Source: Flavobacterium microcysteis (GTDB taxonomy: Bacteria; Bacteroidota; Bacteroidia; Flavobacteriales; Flavobacteriaceae). Taken from it: DNA of 64,000 nt. Positions 44,813-53,711 of the stretch are shown here, in pieces (the first letter of the stretch is position 1; each line of letters starts with the position of its first letter). The notes below the pieces were generated by a model. That model saw only the letters and a program-made list of their open reading frames with translations, was not told the DNA's origin and made no database searches. The translations under genes were made by a program, and so were the position numbers. The stretch spans positions 310,001-374,000 of the forward strand of contig NZ_VFJE01000055.1 of the NCBI RefSeq assembly GCF_006385255.1. The letters are read 5' to 3'.

Positions 44813-45868
44813 ATGAGAAAAATACTACGTATTTTTTTATTGCCCCTTGTATTTACCCAATGCAAGCATGAAATAAAGCCTGAAAAAAACAATTATTTTT
44901 CAGACGTTATTATTGATACGCTTTGGCAGGATAATTTTAGCATCAGGGCAATTCTGATTGAAAATGATAAGATATGGTATGCCGCTGATAAAGGAAAATA
45001 CGGATATTACGATTTAGCCTCAAAAGAAAAATTTCAAAAAACGATTTCCAAAGATACCATCAACCCTGAATTTAGAAGTATTGCAAAAAACAGCAGCGCT
45101 ATTTTTGTGATGAGCGTGGGTACTCCCGGATTACTTTATAAGGTAGCAAAAGACGGTTCTGAAACAAAATTGGTCTATAAAGACGACCACGAAAAGGCAT
45201 TTTTTGACGCTATGCATTTTTGGAATGATAAGGAAGGAATAGCTGTAGGCGATCCTATAGACGGTTGTTTTTCTGTAATCATCACGAAAGATTCAGGAAA
45301 TACATGGCAGAAAATACCTTGTGAAAGACTTCCAAAAATAGAGGAGGGCGAAGCTGCTTTTGCAGCAAGTAATTCTGCTCTTATGGTAAAAAACAATATG
45401 GCCTGGATTGTTTCTGGAGGAAAAAAAGCCCGTATTTTTTATACTTTAGATAAAGGAGCTTCATGGGAAGTTGCTGCAACTCCAATTATTCAAGGCGAGA
45501 CGATGACTGGTATATTTTCTGCCGACTTCTATGATGAGAATATTGGATTCATTGTGGGAGGAAATTATGAAAAGCCGGAATTAAATTCAAAAAATAAAGC
45601 ACTGACAATAAATGGAGGCAAAACCTGGACATTAATTGGTGAAAACACAGGGTTTGGCTATGCTTCCTGCGTGCAATTTGTGCCGGAATCGGGAGGGAAG
45701 CAACTTGTGACAGTAGGTTTTTCTGGTTTGCAGTATTCTTCAGATAATGGTGCTACATGGAAACAGTTTTCTAAAGACAAAGACTTGTATACGATTCATT
45801 TTATTGATAATCATATGGCAATTGCTGCCGGTAAAAACAAAATTATCCGTATAAGATTCAAAAAATAA
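44813..45868 (+). CDS. Ycf48/BNR-like beta-propeller lipoprotein
   Basis: 351 residues from ATG 44813, which begins a lipoprotein signal (MRKILRIFLLPLVFTQC, lipobox FTQC); the open frame upstream is not needed. BNR-type blades recur: IITKDSGNTWQKIP, YTLDKGASWEVAA, LTINGGKTWTLIG, YSSDNGATWKQFS. Related flavobacterial proteins are often annotated as Ycf48-related or 'oxidoreductase', but I see no catalytic site. It converges on the sigma operon with a shared terminator. Confidence 0.75.
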   Translation: MRKILRIFLLPLVFTQCKHEIKPEKNNYFSDVIIDTLWQDNFSIRAILIENDKIWYAADKGKYGYYDLASKEKFQKTISKDTINPEFRSIAKNSSAIFVMSVGTPGLLYKVAKDGSETKLVYKDDHEKAFFDAMHFWNDKEGIAVGDPIDGCFSVIITKDSGNTWQKIPCERLPKIEEGEAAFAASNSALMVKNNMAWIVSGGKKARIFYTLDKGASWEVAATPIIQGETMTGIFSADFYDENIGFIVGGNYEKPELNSKNKALTINGGKTWTLIGENTGFGYASCVQFVPESGGKQLVTVGFSGLQYSSDNGATWKQFSKDKDLYTIHFIDNHMAIAAGKNKIIRIRFKK

Positions 45869-45889
45869 GGTCCTATTTTTTAGGACCTT
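45867..45889. terminator. Bidirectional terminator overlapping two stop codons
   Basis: AAGGTCCTA/TAGGACCTT (45867-45875, 45881-45889) with loop TTTTT. The left arm begins in the stop codon of the plus-strand gene (45866-45868) and contains the stop of the minus-strand gene (45873-45875); the right arm encodes the last Lys-Gly-Pro residues of the minus-strand protein. Confidence 0.8.
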
Positions 45890-46304
45890 TATCTTTGTAT
45901 TGACGTAATAATTTTCGGTTGAAATCGTCTTCTGCCTTTTTCAACTTCAATATTTTTACAGGCGATAATATGGATTTCAGGTTGCTGACCAATTTTCTCC
46001 TGTTTTGGAACAATTCGTTTTCATAATCTTCCATCTGGTTGATTAATGCCAACGCTTCCTTATCGGTCATGGAGTCAATCCCGTCTATTTTTTTATTCAA
46101 GGCACGCATTTTTTGATGCTTTAATTCAAATTGCTTATCATCATAAGCATTATAAACAGGCCAAAATTTTGCAGCTTCATCAGCGGTAAGCGAAAGTTCC
46201 GTAGTTAAAAAACCCGTTTTTAAAGACTTGATTTGTTCTCTTTTATCGTCTTGGGCGGAAGCTGTCAATCCAAAAACGAGCAAAATAAGAAATAGATTTT
46301 TCAT
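45873..46304 (-). CDS. Periplasmic partner of an ECF sigma factor (Spy/CpxP-like helical protein)
   Basis: 143 residues. A signal peptide ends GLTASAQ. The rest is helical and charged (LSLTADEAAKFWPVYNAYDD; ALINQMEDYENELFQNRR), with the 'LT-x-x-E-A/Q-x-x-x-F-W-P' spacing of the LTXXQ/Spy-like group. Flavobacterial homologs in this position are annotated as 'sensor of ECF-type sigma factor'. It follows the putative anti-sigma gene by two bases, so it is probably the third member of a stress-response operon. Confidence 0.65.
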   Translation of the reverse strand: MKNLFLILLVFGLTASAQDDKREQIKSLKTGFLTTELSLTADEAAKFWPVYNAYDDKQFELKHQKMRALNKKIDGIDSMTDKEALALINQMEDYENELFQNRRKLVSNLKSILSPVKILKLKKAEDDFNRKLLRQYKDKGPKK

Positions 46305-46306
46305 AA

Positions 46307-46717
46307 TTATTCTGTTAAGTAGTTCTCTAAATTAGTATTGTCAGACAAGGCGCTTTCAACAACAGCATCATCAATTTTCAGGTCAGATTCCAAAGCTTCG
46401 ATATCCTGCTCATCAAGAAGATTAACAAGATCGTATTGGCTTATATTGGATTGGTAAGCCAGGTAATTTTCTAAGCTTTCCCCATCAATGGATGTATTGT
46501 TGCCAGATTTGTTTAGAAATGGAATTGCAATTCCAACAATCAGTACAGCTGCAGCAGCCACAAACCAATTGCTTCTTTTCTGGAAAATAGAGCGTACCGG
46601 TTTTTCGTCGGTGTTGATCCTGGTAAGCATCTGTTCCGAAAAATTTTCAAAATAATCTTCAGGAGTCTTAAATCCTGACTTTATTTTTGGTCCGTTTTCT
46701 AAATTAAATGAGTTCAT
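46307..46717 (-). CDS. Putative anti-sigma factor with one membrane helix
   Basis: 136 residues: a cytoplasmic stretch (FKTPEDYFENFSEQMLTRI), one membrane helix at about 50-66 (NWFVAAAAVLIVGIAIPFL), and an acidic outer segment (LLDEQDIEALESDLKIDD). No HxxxCxxC zinc motif is visible, so the anti-sigma assignment rests on its position directly after the sigma factor gene and its membrane topology. Family not certain. Confidence 0.6.
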   Translation of the reverse strand: MNSFNLENGPKIKSGFKTPEDYFENFSEQMLTRINTDEKPVRSIFQKRSNWFVAAAAVLIVGIAIPFLNKSGNNTSIDGESLENYLAYQSNISQYDLVNLLDEQDIEALESDLKIDDAVVESALSDNTNLENYLTE

Positions 46718-46747
46718 ATTCTTTTGACTTTATAAAACCAAAAAGGT

Positions 46748-47290
46748 TTAATGTTTGATCATATATTCTTCTACTTTCTTTACAGCATAATGATAAGAAG
46801 ACTTTAAAGCGCCTACAGAAGTATCTAAAATTTCAGATAGTTCTTCATATTTTAATTCTTCAAAATAGCGCATTTTAAAAACCAACTGCTGTTTTTCGGG
46901 CAGTGTTGCAATAGCTTCTTGAAGTTTTAGTTGAATTTCATCACCTTCAAAATAATCATCCGCTTTTAGGCTTTCGATTTGTTTTTGCTGGAAATTTTCA
47001 CTGGTCATGCCATTTCGTTTGGCTTTTGCATTCAAAAAGGTTATCGCTTCATTGGTAGCTATTCGATACAGCCAGGAAAACAGTTTGCTTTCTCCTTTAA
47101 AATTTTTCAAATGCTGGAATACTTTCAGAAATGTATTCTGTAACACATCGTCAGCGTCATCATGGTTTAGTACAATATTACGGATATGGTTATACAAAGG
47201 CTTCTGATAAGAAGACAGCAGTGTTTGAAACGCTTTATTCTGCGTTTTCGGATCCAAAAGATCTTTTATGAAAGCCTGTTCGTCCAGCAA
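46748..47290 (-). CDS. ECF-type RNA polymerase sigma factor
   Basis: 180 residues. Sigma region 2 (NHDDADDVLQNTFLKVFQHL; LFSWLYRIATNEAITFLN) and region 4 (LPEKQQLVFKMRYFEELKYE; SEILDTSVGALKSSYHYAVK) are both clear and the length is typical of ECF sigma factors. It would be released from an anti-sigma factor encoded 30 bases downstream in response to an envelope signal; target promoters are not identified. Confidence 0.9.
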   Translation of the reverse strand: MLDEQAFIKDLLDPKTQNKAFQTLLSSYQKPLYNHIRNIVLNHDDADDVLQNTFLKVFQHLKNFKGESKLFSWLYRIATNEAITFLNAKAKRNGMTSENFQQKQIESLKADDYFEGDEIQLKLQEAIATLPEKQQLVFKMRYFEELKYEELSEILDTSVGALKSSYHYAVKKVEEYMIKH

Positions 47291-47393
47291 AAGCGATTTC
47301 TTTATAACTAAGACTAAAGGTAAGCGAAAAGGTTTAATCTAATAGAATACTTTAAGAAAATAGAAATTACAAGGATGGCAAACCATATCATAA

Positions 47394-47421
47394 AAAAAGC
47401 CAGACAATAGTCCGGCTTTTT
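47394..47421 (-). terminator. Intrinsic terminator of the SRPBCC gene
   Basis: AAAAAGCC-A-GAC (from 47394) pairs with GTC-C-GGCTTTTT (ending 47421), one mismatch, 4-base loop; it lies just downstream of the gene ending at 47439 on the minus strand. Confidence 0.65.
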
Positions 47422-47438
47422 GATATTTGATAGATTTT

Positions 47439-48599
47439 CTATTCTATGACTTGAGCTTCTCTAACAGCAGGTTTAGCAGGAGTTGCTGCTTTTTTAGGAG
47501 TTGTTGGTGGAGTAGCCGTAGTTGTACTTGTATTAGTAGAAGTTGCACCGGTAGCAGGACTTGGAACCACTTCTGTAGCGGCTGCTTGTCCAACCGGAAC
47601 ATAAATTTCAGTTACCCATTTCGATGGATTTTTAACCTGAGCAGCAGAAGTTACATAAACTTCAATATAGCTTCCGGATTTATTTTCCGCCAGGTTGTTC
47701 TTTTTGATATGAGCCAACGCTTTGTCCCAAGCTTCTTTTCCGTGCGAATAGTCGCCTTTTAAAGTTGTTTTTAAGGCCTGGAAAGGTTCAAGCTTACCGC
47801 TGGTATAATCGCTTCCTTCTGCAGTGAAAATTTCCTCGCGCATTGGAAGGCATACAGAGAAGCTTGCCTTATTGTTAGGAACATCAAAAACATTGTATAA
47901 GATAAAAGGACTGCCCGTTAGCGCTATATTATTGTCTTTAAAAAAGCGGAGCATGCTTGGCAATATCAACCCTACATTTTTTTGAACTTCCGAAATTTTA
48001 CAGGTCACTTTTTGCTGGAAATAATAGCCTCCTGATTTTTGAACAACACCATCTACTTGTATGGAATACGTATTGATTTCAAAAGAAATTACTTTGTCAA
48101 GCTTGGCAAGTGTACGTTCCTGCATGTTGCCAATCATTTTTTCTGCACCACCTTTTAAAACGGCATAGGCTTTATCCATGAAGCTGAGTTTTCCTTTAGA
48201 ATGCCAGGTAACTTTTGTTCCGCCAACCGTATCCTTAAAAGTAAGATAGGCTTTGCCTTCGTTGCCTGAAAAAGTAACTTTTTGGACAATACTGTCGTTT
48301 TCTTTTTCAAATATGGTTTCGGTCTTTCCTTCGCCATAACTGCCTTTCCAGGTATAAAAAGCACCTTTCCCAATAGTAGTGTCGGAATAGGCAAACTGCA
48401 TAGAAGGATCATCGTCTTTCCATGAACCGAAATCTTCCCAATTTTTATAATCGTTGACATAACTGAAGACAACCGATTTTTGCGCCTTAATGACTCTGCT
48501 TTGTTCGGATTCGTATTCACCTGGCTGTGTAGCCACGTAAACAGTGGTTCCGATAATGGCAAGAAGAATAAGGAGCAAGATGTATTTCAGTATTTTCAT
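47439..48599 (-). CDS. SRPBCC-fold protein with N-terminal membrane anchor and Thr/Pro/Ala tail
   Basis: 386 residues. One N-terminal helix (ILLLILLAIIGTTVYVA), then an SRPBCC/START-like domain (about 25-170; YVNDYKNWEDFGSWKDDDP; KGAFYTWKGSYGEGKTE), then a second domain (about 175-330) of GyrI/effector-binding type (KNPSKWVTEIYVPVG at its end), then a disordered tail rich in Thr, Ala and Pro (STTTATPPTTPKK). SRPBCC plus GyrI-like fusions are common in Flavobacterium as proteins of unknown function. The ligand is unknown. Confidence 0.7.
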   Translation of the reverse strand: MKILKYILLLILLAIIGTTVYVATQPGEYESEQSRVIKAQKSVVFSYVNDYKNWEDFGSWKDDDPSMQFAYSDTTIGKGAFYTWKGSYGEGKTETIFEKENDSIVQKVTFSGNEGKAYLTFKDTVGGTKVTWHSKGKLSFMDKAYAVLKGGAEKMIGNMQERTLAKLDKVISFEINTYSIQVDGVVQKSGGYYFQQKVTCKISEVQKNVGLILPSMLRFFKDNNIALTGSPFILYNVFDVPNNKASFSVCLPMREEIFTAEGSDYTSGKLEPFQALKTTLKGDYSHGKEAWDKALAHIKKNNLAENKSGSYIEVYVTSAAQVKNPSKWVTEIYVPVGQAAATEVVPSPATGATSTNTSTTTATPPTTPKKAATPAKPAVREAQVIE

Positions 48600-48730
48600 A
48601 AAATTTTTATTAGGCGCTTTTTCGTACTACAAAAGTAAGAAAATAGTTTGATATCGATTGGAAGAATATCTCGTACCAGTTCCGTTAAGAAATCATTATA
48701 TTTGTTTTTTTAGTAACTAAAACTAAGCAT

Positions 48731-50764
48731 ATGAAATTAAAAACCATTGCAGGAATGTTTCTTGCATCGGCATTTCTTGTCTCTTGCGGAAAAGACAAAG
48801 AAGAACCGAAAGAAGTTGCGGCAAACACAGGCGATTTTCAATATGAAGTCGAGCAGTTTGCAGATATAAAAGTATTGCGTTATCAGGTTCCGGGTTGGGA
48901 AAAACTTACTCTTAAGGAGCAAAAACTGGTTTATTATCTGACGCAGGCTGGTATGGCGGGCCGTGATATTCATTGGGATCAAAACTACAAGCACAATCTA
49001 AAAATCAGAAAAGCCTTAGAGAATATTTATCAAAATTATAAAGGAGATAAGGCTTCAGAAGATTGGAAAAACTTCGAAATCTATCTGAAAAGAGTTTGGT
49101 TTTCAAACGGAATCCACCACCATTATTCCAGCGATAAAATCAAGCCGGCTTTTACAAAAGAGTATTTCCAGACTTTGCTTTCTGAAACAAAAACTACTCT
49201 GGCTCCAGAAGTAGTAGAAATATTGTTTAACGATCAGGATGCAAAAAAAGTAAACCTGGACGAATCTAAAGGATTGCTTGCAGGTTCTGCAGTAAACTTT
49301 TACGATAAGGGAATTACAGACAAAGAAGCTGAAGAGTATTACAAGACAAAGAAAAGTCCGGATGCTAAAAGACCATATTCTTTTGGATTGAACTCAAAAT
49401 TGGTGCGTAATGCCAAAGGCCAGATTGAAGAGAAAGTATGGAAAAGCGGCGGTATGTATGGGCCAGCTATCGATAAGATTGTATATTGGTTAGAAAAAGC
49501 TCAGGGTGTTGCTGAAAATAAAAAACAAGGTGATGCGATTGGCTTGTTGATTAAATATTATAAAACCGGAGATTTAAAAACATGGGATGATTATAACATT
49601 GCGTGGACAGAAGCTACGGAAGGAAATATCGACTATATCAATGGATTTATTGAAGTATATAACGATCCGTTAGGATACAGAGGATCTTACGAATCGGTTG
49701 TGCAAATCAAAGACTTCGATATGTCTAAAAAAATGGAAGTAATTTCTTCTAATGCACAATGGTTTGAAGACAATTCGTCTTTGATGCCGGAACATAAAAA
49801 GAAAAATGTTGTAGGTGTATCTTACAAGGTGGTTGTTGTAGCTGGAGAATCTGGTGATTCTTCACCTAGCACTCCAATTGGCGTCAATCTTCCAAATGCG
49901 GACTGGATTCGTGCTGAACATGGTTCAAAATCAGTTTCATTAGGAAATATCGTAGATGCTTATAACCATGCTGGAGGTTCTGACCGTTTGAAAGAGTTTG
50001 CAAACGACAAGGAAGAAATCGAATTGGAAGAGAAATATGGTGAAGTAGCAGACAAATTGCATACAGCATTGCATGAAGTAGTAGGGCATGCATCAGGACA
50101 AATCAATCCGGGTGTTGGAACGCCAAAAGAAACTTTAAAGAGTTATGCTTCAACTTTAGAAGAAGGAAGGGCTGACTTGGTTGGATTGTATTACCTGTAT
50201 AGCCCAAAATTACAAGAATTAGGCTTGGTAGACGATTGGAAAAAAGTAGGTATGGCAGCTTATGACGGTTATATCAGAAACGGATTAATGACACAGTTGA
50301 TTCGTTTGGAGCCGGGAGCTAATATCGAAGAAGCGCACATGAGAAACCGCCAGTGGGTGAGTGCCTGGGTTTTTGAAAAAGGTAAAAAAGATAATGTAAT
50401 CGAGAAGATTACCCGTGATGGTAAAACGTATTTTAATATTACAAACTACGAAAAACTTCACGAACTTTTTGGACAGCTTTTGAGAGAAACGCAACGCATT
50501 AAATCAGAAGGTGATTTTGCAGCTGGAAAAGCTTTGGTAGAAAACTATGGTGTAAAAGTAGACCAGAAAATACATAAAGAAGTTTTGGAGAGAAACAAGA
50601 AATTCAAATCAGCACCTTATAGCGGATTTGTAAATCCGGTTTTGGTTCCTAAAACAGATGACAAAGGAGAAATTACTTCTTTTGAAATCCAACAGCCTAA
50701 AACATTTGCAGAGCAGATGCTTTATTATTCTAAAACATATGGTTTCCTTCCTGAAGAAAACTAA
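48731..50764 (+). CDS. Dipeptidyl peptidase III (M49 family) lipoprotein
   Basis: 677 residues, close to the ~700 expected for M49. Lipoprotein signal with lipobox LVSC. The zinc motif HEVVGH (His448-Glu449...His453) and the second motif LEEGRAD (Glu477/Glu478) match the HExxGH ... EExR(K)AD pattern of bacterial M49. It removes dipeptides from the N-termini of oligopeptides, probably at the periplasmic face of an outer or inner membrane. It stands alone, followed by a strong terminator. Confidence 0.92.
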   Translation: MKLKTIAGMFLASAFLVSCGKDKEEPKEVAANTGDFQYEVEQFADIKVLRYQVPGWEKLTLKEQKLVYYLTQAGMAGRDIHWDQNYKHNLKIRKALENIYQNYKGDKASEDWKNFEIYLKRVWFSNGIHHHYSSDKIKPAFTKEYFQTLLSETKTTLAPEVVEILFNDQDAKKVNLDESKGLLAGSAVNFYDKGITDKEAEEYYKTKKSPDAKRPYSFGLNSKLVRNAKGQIEEKVWKSGGMYGPAIDKIVYWLEKAQGVAENKKQGDAIGLLIKYYKTGDLKTWDDYNIAWTEATEGNIDYINGFIEVYNDPLGYRGSYESVVQIKDFDMSKKMEVISSNAQWFEDNSSLMPEHKKKNVVGVSYKVVVVAGESGDSSPSTPIGVNLPNADWIRAEHGSKSVSLGNIVDAYNHAGGSDRLKEFANDKEEIELEEKYGEVADKLHTALHEVVGHASGQINPGVGTPKETLKSYASTLEEGRADLVGLYYLYSPKLQELGLVDDWKKVGMAAYDGYIRNGLMTQLIRLEPGANIEEAHMRNRQWVSAWVFEKGKKDNVIEKITRDGKTYFNITNYEKLHELFGQLLRETQRIKSEGDFAAGKALVENYGVKVDQKIHKEVLERNKKFKSAPYSGFVNPVLVPKTDDKGEITSFEIQQPKTFAEQMLYYSKTYGFLPEEN

Positions 50765-50786
50765 CAGGTTTTAAAGCATAAAAATC

Positions 50787-50821
50787 AGCCCCAAATAGGA
50801 TCTAACTATTTGGGGCTTTTT
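50787..50821 (+). terminator. Intrinsic terminator of the M49 peptidase gene
   Basis: Perfect 12-bp stem AGCCCCAAATAG/CTATTTGGGGCT (50787-50798, 50806-50817) with a 7-base loop and a T run. Confidence 0.9.
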
Positions 50822-50900
50822 TATTTAGTTTTTTTTGAAAACATTTTTGTTTATATTTGAATATCTCCCACGCCAAAATAAGTATTTAAAAGCCAACAAA

Positions 50901-52307
50901 ATGAAACAGCTTAAACGCACGCCTTATTTTCTCGTGTCCGGAATATTCCTGTTCCTAAGTTGCCAGACCGAAGAAATTCCTGTTATAGAAGACAGGGAGA
51001 AACAAACCAGACAGGTAACAAAAGTGTCTTTTTCCACTTTCAAAAAACAAACCGGGTTAATCGACTTCCAACCCACTTTAAGACTCCCGCAAAACAAAAA
51101 TGGCCCAATTGCTCAACGTAATAGTAAGGGTTATACACTTGCTGATTTTAGTATTGACACCAAAGAAATTACGCAAACCGTAGCAGGAGAAAAAACATCC
51201 TATGTTTTTCCTATAACCCCCATAAAAGGAGAAATAGAAAATAGCAGATTCTATCTTGTTGTCTATAACAAAGAAGGAAAATGGCTGGAAATGATTATAC
51301 AGTCTGATTATTCCGTCGACAAAGATGGTGACCCTTTGCAAACTGGTTTTAAAGAAATCTATGCCAGTAGTGCCAGAGGACTGGGTTGCACCATTATCTA
51401 TTCATGGGTACTCAAATGCAACGGTAGGGGCGAATGTGCCGGAGGTGTGTGCGATAAATGTTCTATTTGCCTCAGAGGATTTGCAGATAGACTTTGCCCG
51501 CCAATCAATAAACAAGATTATTATGATGGTGGATTTACCAAACCCGGCGGAGGTGGGGGCGGAGGATCTAGCAATCCTAATCCAAACCCAAACCCCGAAG
51601 TAATTATTGAAATGCCATTACTGCCTCATCCCAGAGATAATGAGCCCTGCAAAGAGCTTAATAAAATGATTGAGAACACGAAAATCAAAGACTCATATGT
51701 TGGTATAAACGGATTAAAGTCAAAGGTTAACGAGAATATAGAATACGGTTTTGCTTTCAAACGGACTCCGGGATATGATGATGTAGAACCAATACCACCA
51801 GATTATTATAGACCAAACGTACTTAATATGGATGCTTTTGTAGGAGGTAAATACTTTGGAGCGAACCATATCCATTCTAATCCTGTTAATACAGAAACAT
51901 TCCCTATGTTTCCTGCTCCTGATCTTCTTTTTCTGTTTAAGGTAGCAGCACTGTATAACTGGGATGGGTTAACACCTCGTTCTCGAAACTATGCTCTTTT
52001 TGTGTTGACCCTGACAACACCTGATGGTACATATGCAATAAAAATAAAAAACTATCTCAAGCTTGCGGTTGTCATGGGTGACTCTAGCAAATATATTAAG
52101 ATGAAAAGAAAAATTGAAAACAGATTCAAGGATGCTGGAAAATTAAATACTGATAAACTAATAAAGGCATTGTTAGTAACAATGAATGAATTTGATGTAG
52201 GTGTAGGACTATATGAAGCGGAAGCTGATTTTAGCAATTGGAAAGAACTTACGTTATCTAATCCTAATGATATATTGAGTGAAATTAAAAAGACACCATG
52301 CAATTAG
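50901..52307 (+). CDS. Lipoprotein with Cys-rich segment, Gly hinge and JAMM-like C-terminal domain
   Basis: ATG 50901 begins a lipoprotein signal (lipobox FLSC), giving 468 residues; the longer frame from 50835 is not needed. A variable N-terminal half is followed by a Cys-rich segment (CNGRGECAGGVCDKCSICLRG), a Gly/Asn/Pro hinge (PGGGGGGGSSNPNP), and a C-terminal domain with GANHIHSNP and FPAPDLLFLFK about 15 residues later. HxH followed by a late Asp resembles a JAMM/MPN metalloprotease, with the usual Ser absent. The protein ends TPCN. I do not recognise the family firmly; it starts an accessory cluster of secreted proteins. Confidence 0.6.
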   Translation: MKQLKRTPYFLVSGIFLFLSCQTEEIPVIEDREKQTRQVTKVSFSTFKKQTGLIDFQPTLRLPQNKNGPIAQRNSKGYTLADFSIDTKEITQTVAGEKTSYVFPITPIKGEIENSRFYLVVYNKEGKWLEMIIQSDYSVDKDGDPLQTGFKEIYASSARGLGCTIIYSWVLKCNGRGECAGGVCDKCSICLRGFADRLCPPINKQDYYDGGFTKPGGGGGGGSSNPNPNPNPEVIIEMPLLPHPRDNEPCKELNKMIENTKIKDSYVGINGLKSKVNENIEYGFAFKRTPGYDDVEPIPPDYYRPNVLNMDAFVGGKYFGANHIHSNPVNTETFPMFPAPDLLFLFKVAALYNWDGLTPRSRNYALFVLTLTTPDGTYAIKIKNYLKLAVVMGDSSKYIKMKRKIENRFKDAGKLNTDKLIKALLVTMNEFDVGVGLYEAEADFSNWKELTLSNPNDILSEIKKTPCN

Positions 52308-52325
52308 TCAATTAAATACAAAAAG

Positions 52326-52967
52326 ATGAAACATGTTTTAACAATTATTATTCTATTGTGCTTAAAGGTATATTGTAAAGCACAAACGCCAGTAATTCCA
52401 TTAAATGGAGGATCCAGCTACGGGGCAATTAGTGGGGCATATTATAAAGATACTGAGGATTTTTTTTGGCAGTTTGAGGGAACCTGGGTTTATTCTAATA
52501 ATGGGACAATCTTAAAAATTGTTTTAAAAAACAAAGACATGTTTTACGAAGATGGAATCGGAATAAATTTTTATACAGACTACATTATTGGCGAATATCA
52601 ATATATAAAAGACGGTATCGAAATACTAAATACGCTCCATAACTTAAACATTAATCACGAAGAGATAAGTCAATACAACATTACTGGAAACACCCAAATT
52701 CGAGGAACATTAGTGCCTGCCGCTTGCCCGGAGTGCCAGCATGGAGAAAAGAGACTACTGACTTATTATACAGAACCTGGAGCAAGAAATGTAGTAGGTC
52801 TTGATACCGAAATGGTTTTTCGCAGGTTTACAGAAAATGGCGTTACCAAACTAAAGATTTGGTTTTATAGGGTTTCAGGGTCATATAGAGTTACATGGGA
52901 CGGGCAACCAACAGATATTGAAACGCATCTTTTACCTTATGGAGAATATGTGCTGACAAAGCAGTAA
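52326..52967 (+). CDS. Secreted protein, DUF6705-like (copy 1)
   Basis: 213 residues with a signal peptide (VYCKAQ). Next to it lies a near copy (52987-53628) sharing most of its sequence, for instance DFFWQFEGTWVYSNNGT, DYIIGEYQYIK and WFYRVSGSYRVTWDG. The middle carries PEC-x-x-GE, with two Cys that may be paired. It resembles flavobacterial DUF6705 proteins as I remember them; the family call should be taken as tentative. It lies 18 bases after the JAMM-like lipoprotein gene. Confidence 0.6.
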   Translation: MKHVLTIIILLCLKVYCKAQTPVIPLNGGSSYGAISGAYYKDTEDFFWQFEGTWVYSNNGTILKIVLKNKDMFYEDGIGINFYTDYIIGEYQYIKDGIEILNTLHNLNINHEEISQYNITGNTQIRGTLVPAACPECQHGEKRLLTYYTEPGARNVVGLDTEMVFRRFTENGVTKLKIWFYRVSGSYRVTWDGQPTDIETHLLPYGEYVLTKQ

Positions 52968-52986
52968 AAACTATAATTAAGACGCT

Positions 52987-53628
52987 ATGAAAAGAATAAT
53001 CCAAACAAGCATACTATTATTTACTATTATAGTTTGTAAGGCGCAAAGCCCAATAATTCCATTAAATAATAGTGGCTATGGGGATGTAACAGGAGGATAT
53101 TATAAAGATACCGAGAATTTTTTGGACCAATTTGAGGGAACGTGGCTCTATTCAAGCAATGGGACAATCTTAAAAATTATTTTAAAGAAAAAAGAAATGT
53201 TTTATGTAAATGGGGGTCCACTAAATTTTTATACAGATTATATTGTGGGCGAATATCAATATATCAAAAACAATTTAGAAGTGCAGAATACTTTGGACAA
53301 CATTAATATGAATTATCAAGAGATATCTTATTATAATATTTATGGAAATATACAAAAACGTGGAATTAAATTTCCAGCTTCTTGTCCTGAATGTCAACCG
53401 GGTGAATTAAGGTTAATGACATTTTACACAGAACCTAGCAGAAGAGATGTTGAGGGGCTTGATTCCGAAATGGTCTTTCGCAGATTTACAGAAAATGGTG
53501 TTACCAAACTAAAGATTTGGTTTTATGGAGTTTCAGGTTCATATGGCTTTACAAGGGATGGGCAACCAACAGATATTGTATCTTATCTTTTACCTTATGG
53601 AGAATATGTGCTTACAAAACAGTTGTGA
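52987..53628 (+). CDS. Secreted protein, DUF6705-like (copy 2)
   Basis: 213 residues, a paralog of the preceding gene and 19 bases after it. The signal peptide ends IIVCKAQ. The shared frame includes NFLDQFEGTWLYSSNGT, DYIVGEYQYIKNN and YLLPYGEYVLTKQ. The two copies are of equal length and differ by scattered substitutions, which points to an older tandem duplication rather than a recent one. Function unknown. Confidence 0.6.
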   Translation: MKRIIQTSILLFTIIVCKAQSPIIPLNNSGYGDVTGGYYKDTENFLDQFEGTWLYSSNGTILKIILKKKEMFYVNGGPLNFYTDYIVGEYQYIKNNLEVQNTLDNINMNYQEISYYNIYGNIQKRGIKFPASCPECQPGELRLMTFYTEPSRRDVEGLDSEMVFRRFTENGVTKLKIWFYGVSGSYGFTRDGQPTDIVSYLLPYGEYVLTKQL

Positions 53629-53645
53629 AAAATAATAAATACGGC

Positions 53646-53711
53646 ATGAAAAGAACAATTCAATTCGATAACATTCAAAATTTAGCAACTAAAAAATTAT
53701 ACACCACATGA
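53646..53711 (+). CDS. 21-residue ORF overlapping the next start (possible leader or remnant)
   Basis: ATG 53646 gives MKRTIQFDNIQNLATKKLYT plus one residue, then TGA at 53709-53711 that shares ATGA with the start of the next gene. Its first codons and upstream context resemble the start of the preceding paralog (MKRIIQ), so it may be the remnant of a third copy or a small leader peptide coupled to the following gene. Neither is proven. Confidence 0.35.
   Translation: MKRTIQFDNIQNLATKKLYTT

Noticed and set aside
50835..50900. 22-codon extension of the JAMM-like lipoprotein
   Set aside because: It overlaps the region just after a terminator and would hide the lipoprotein signal.
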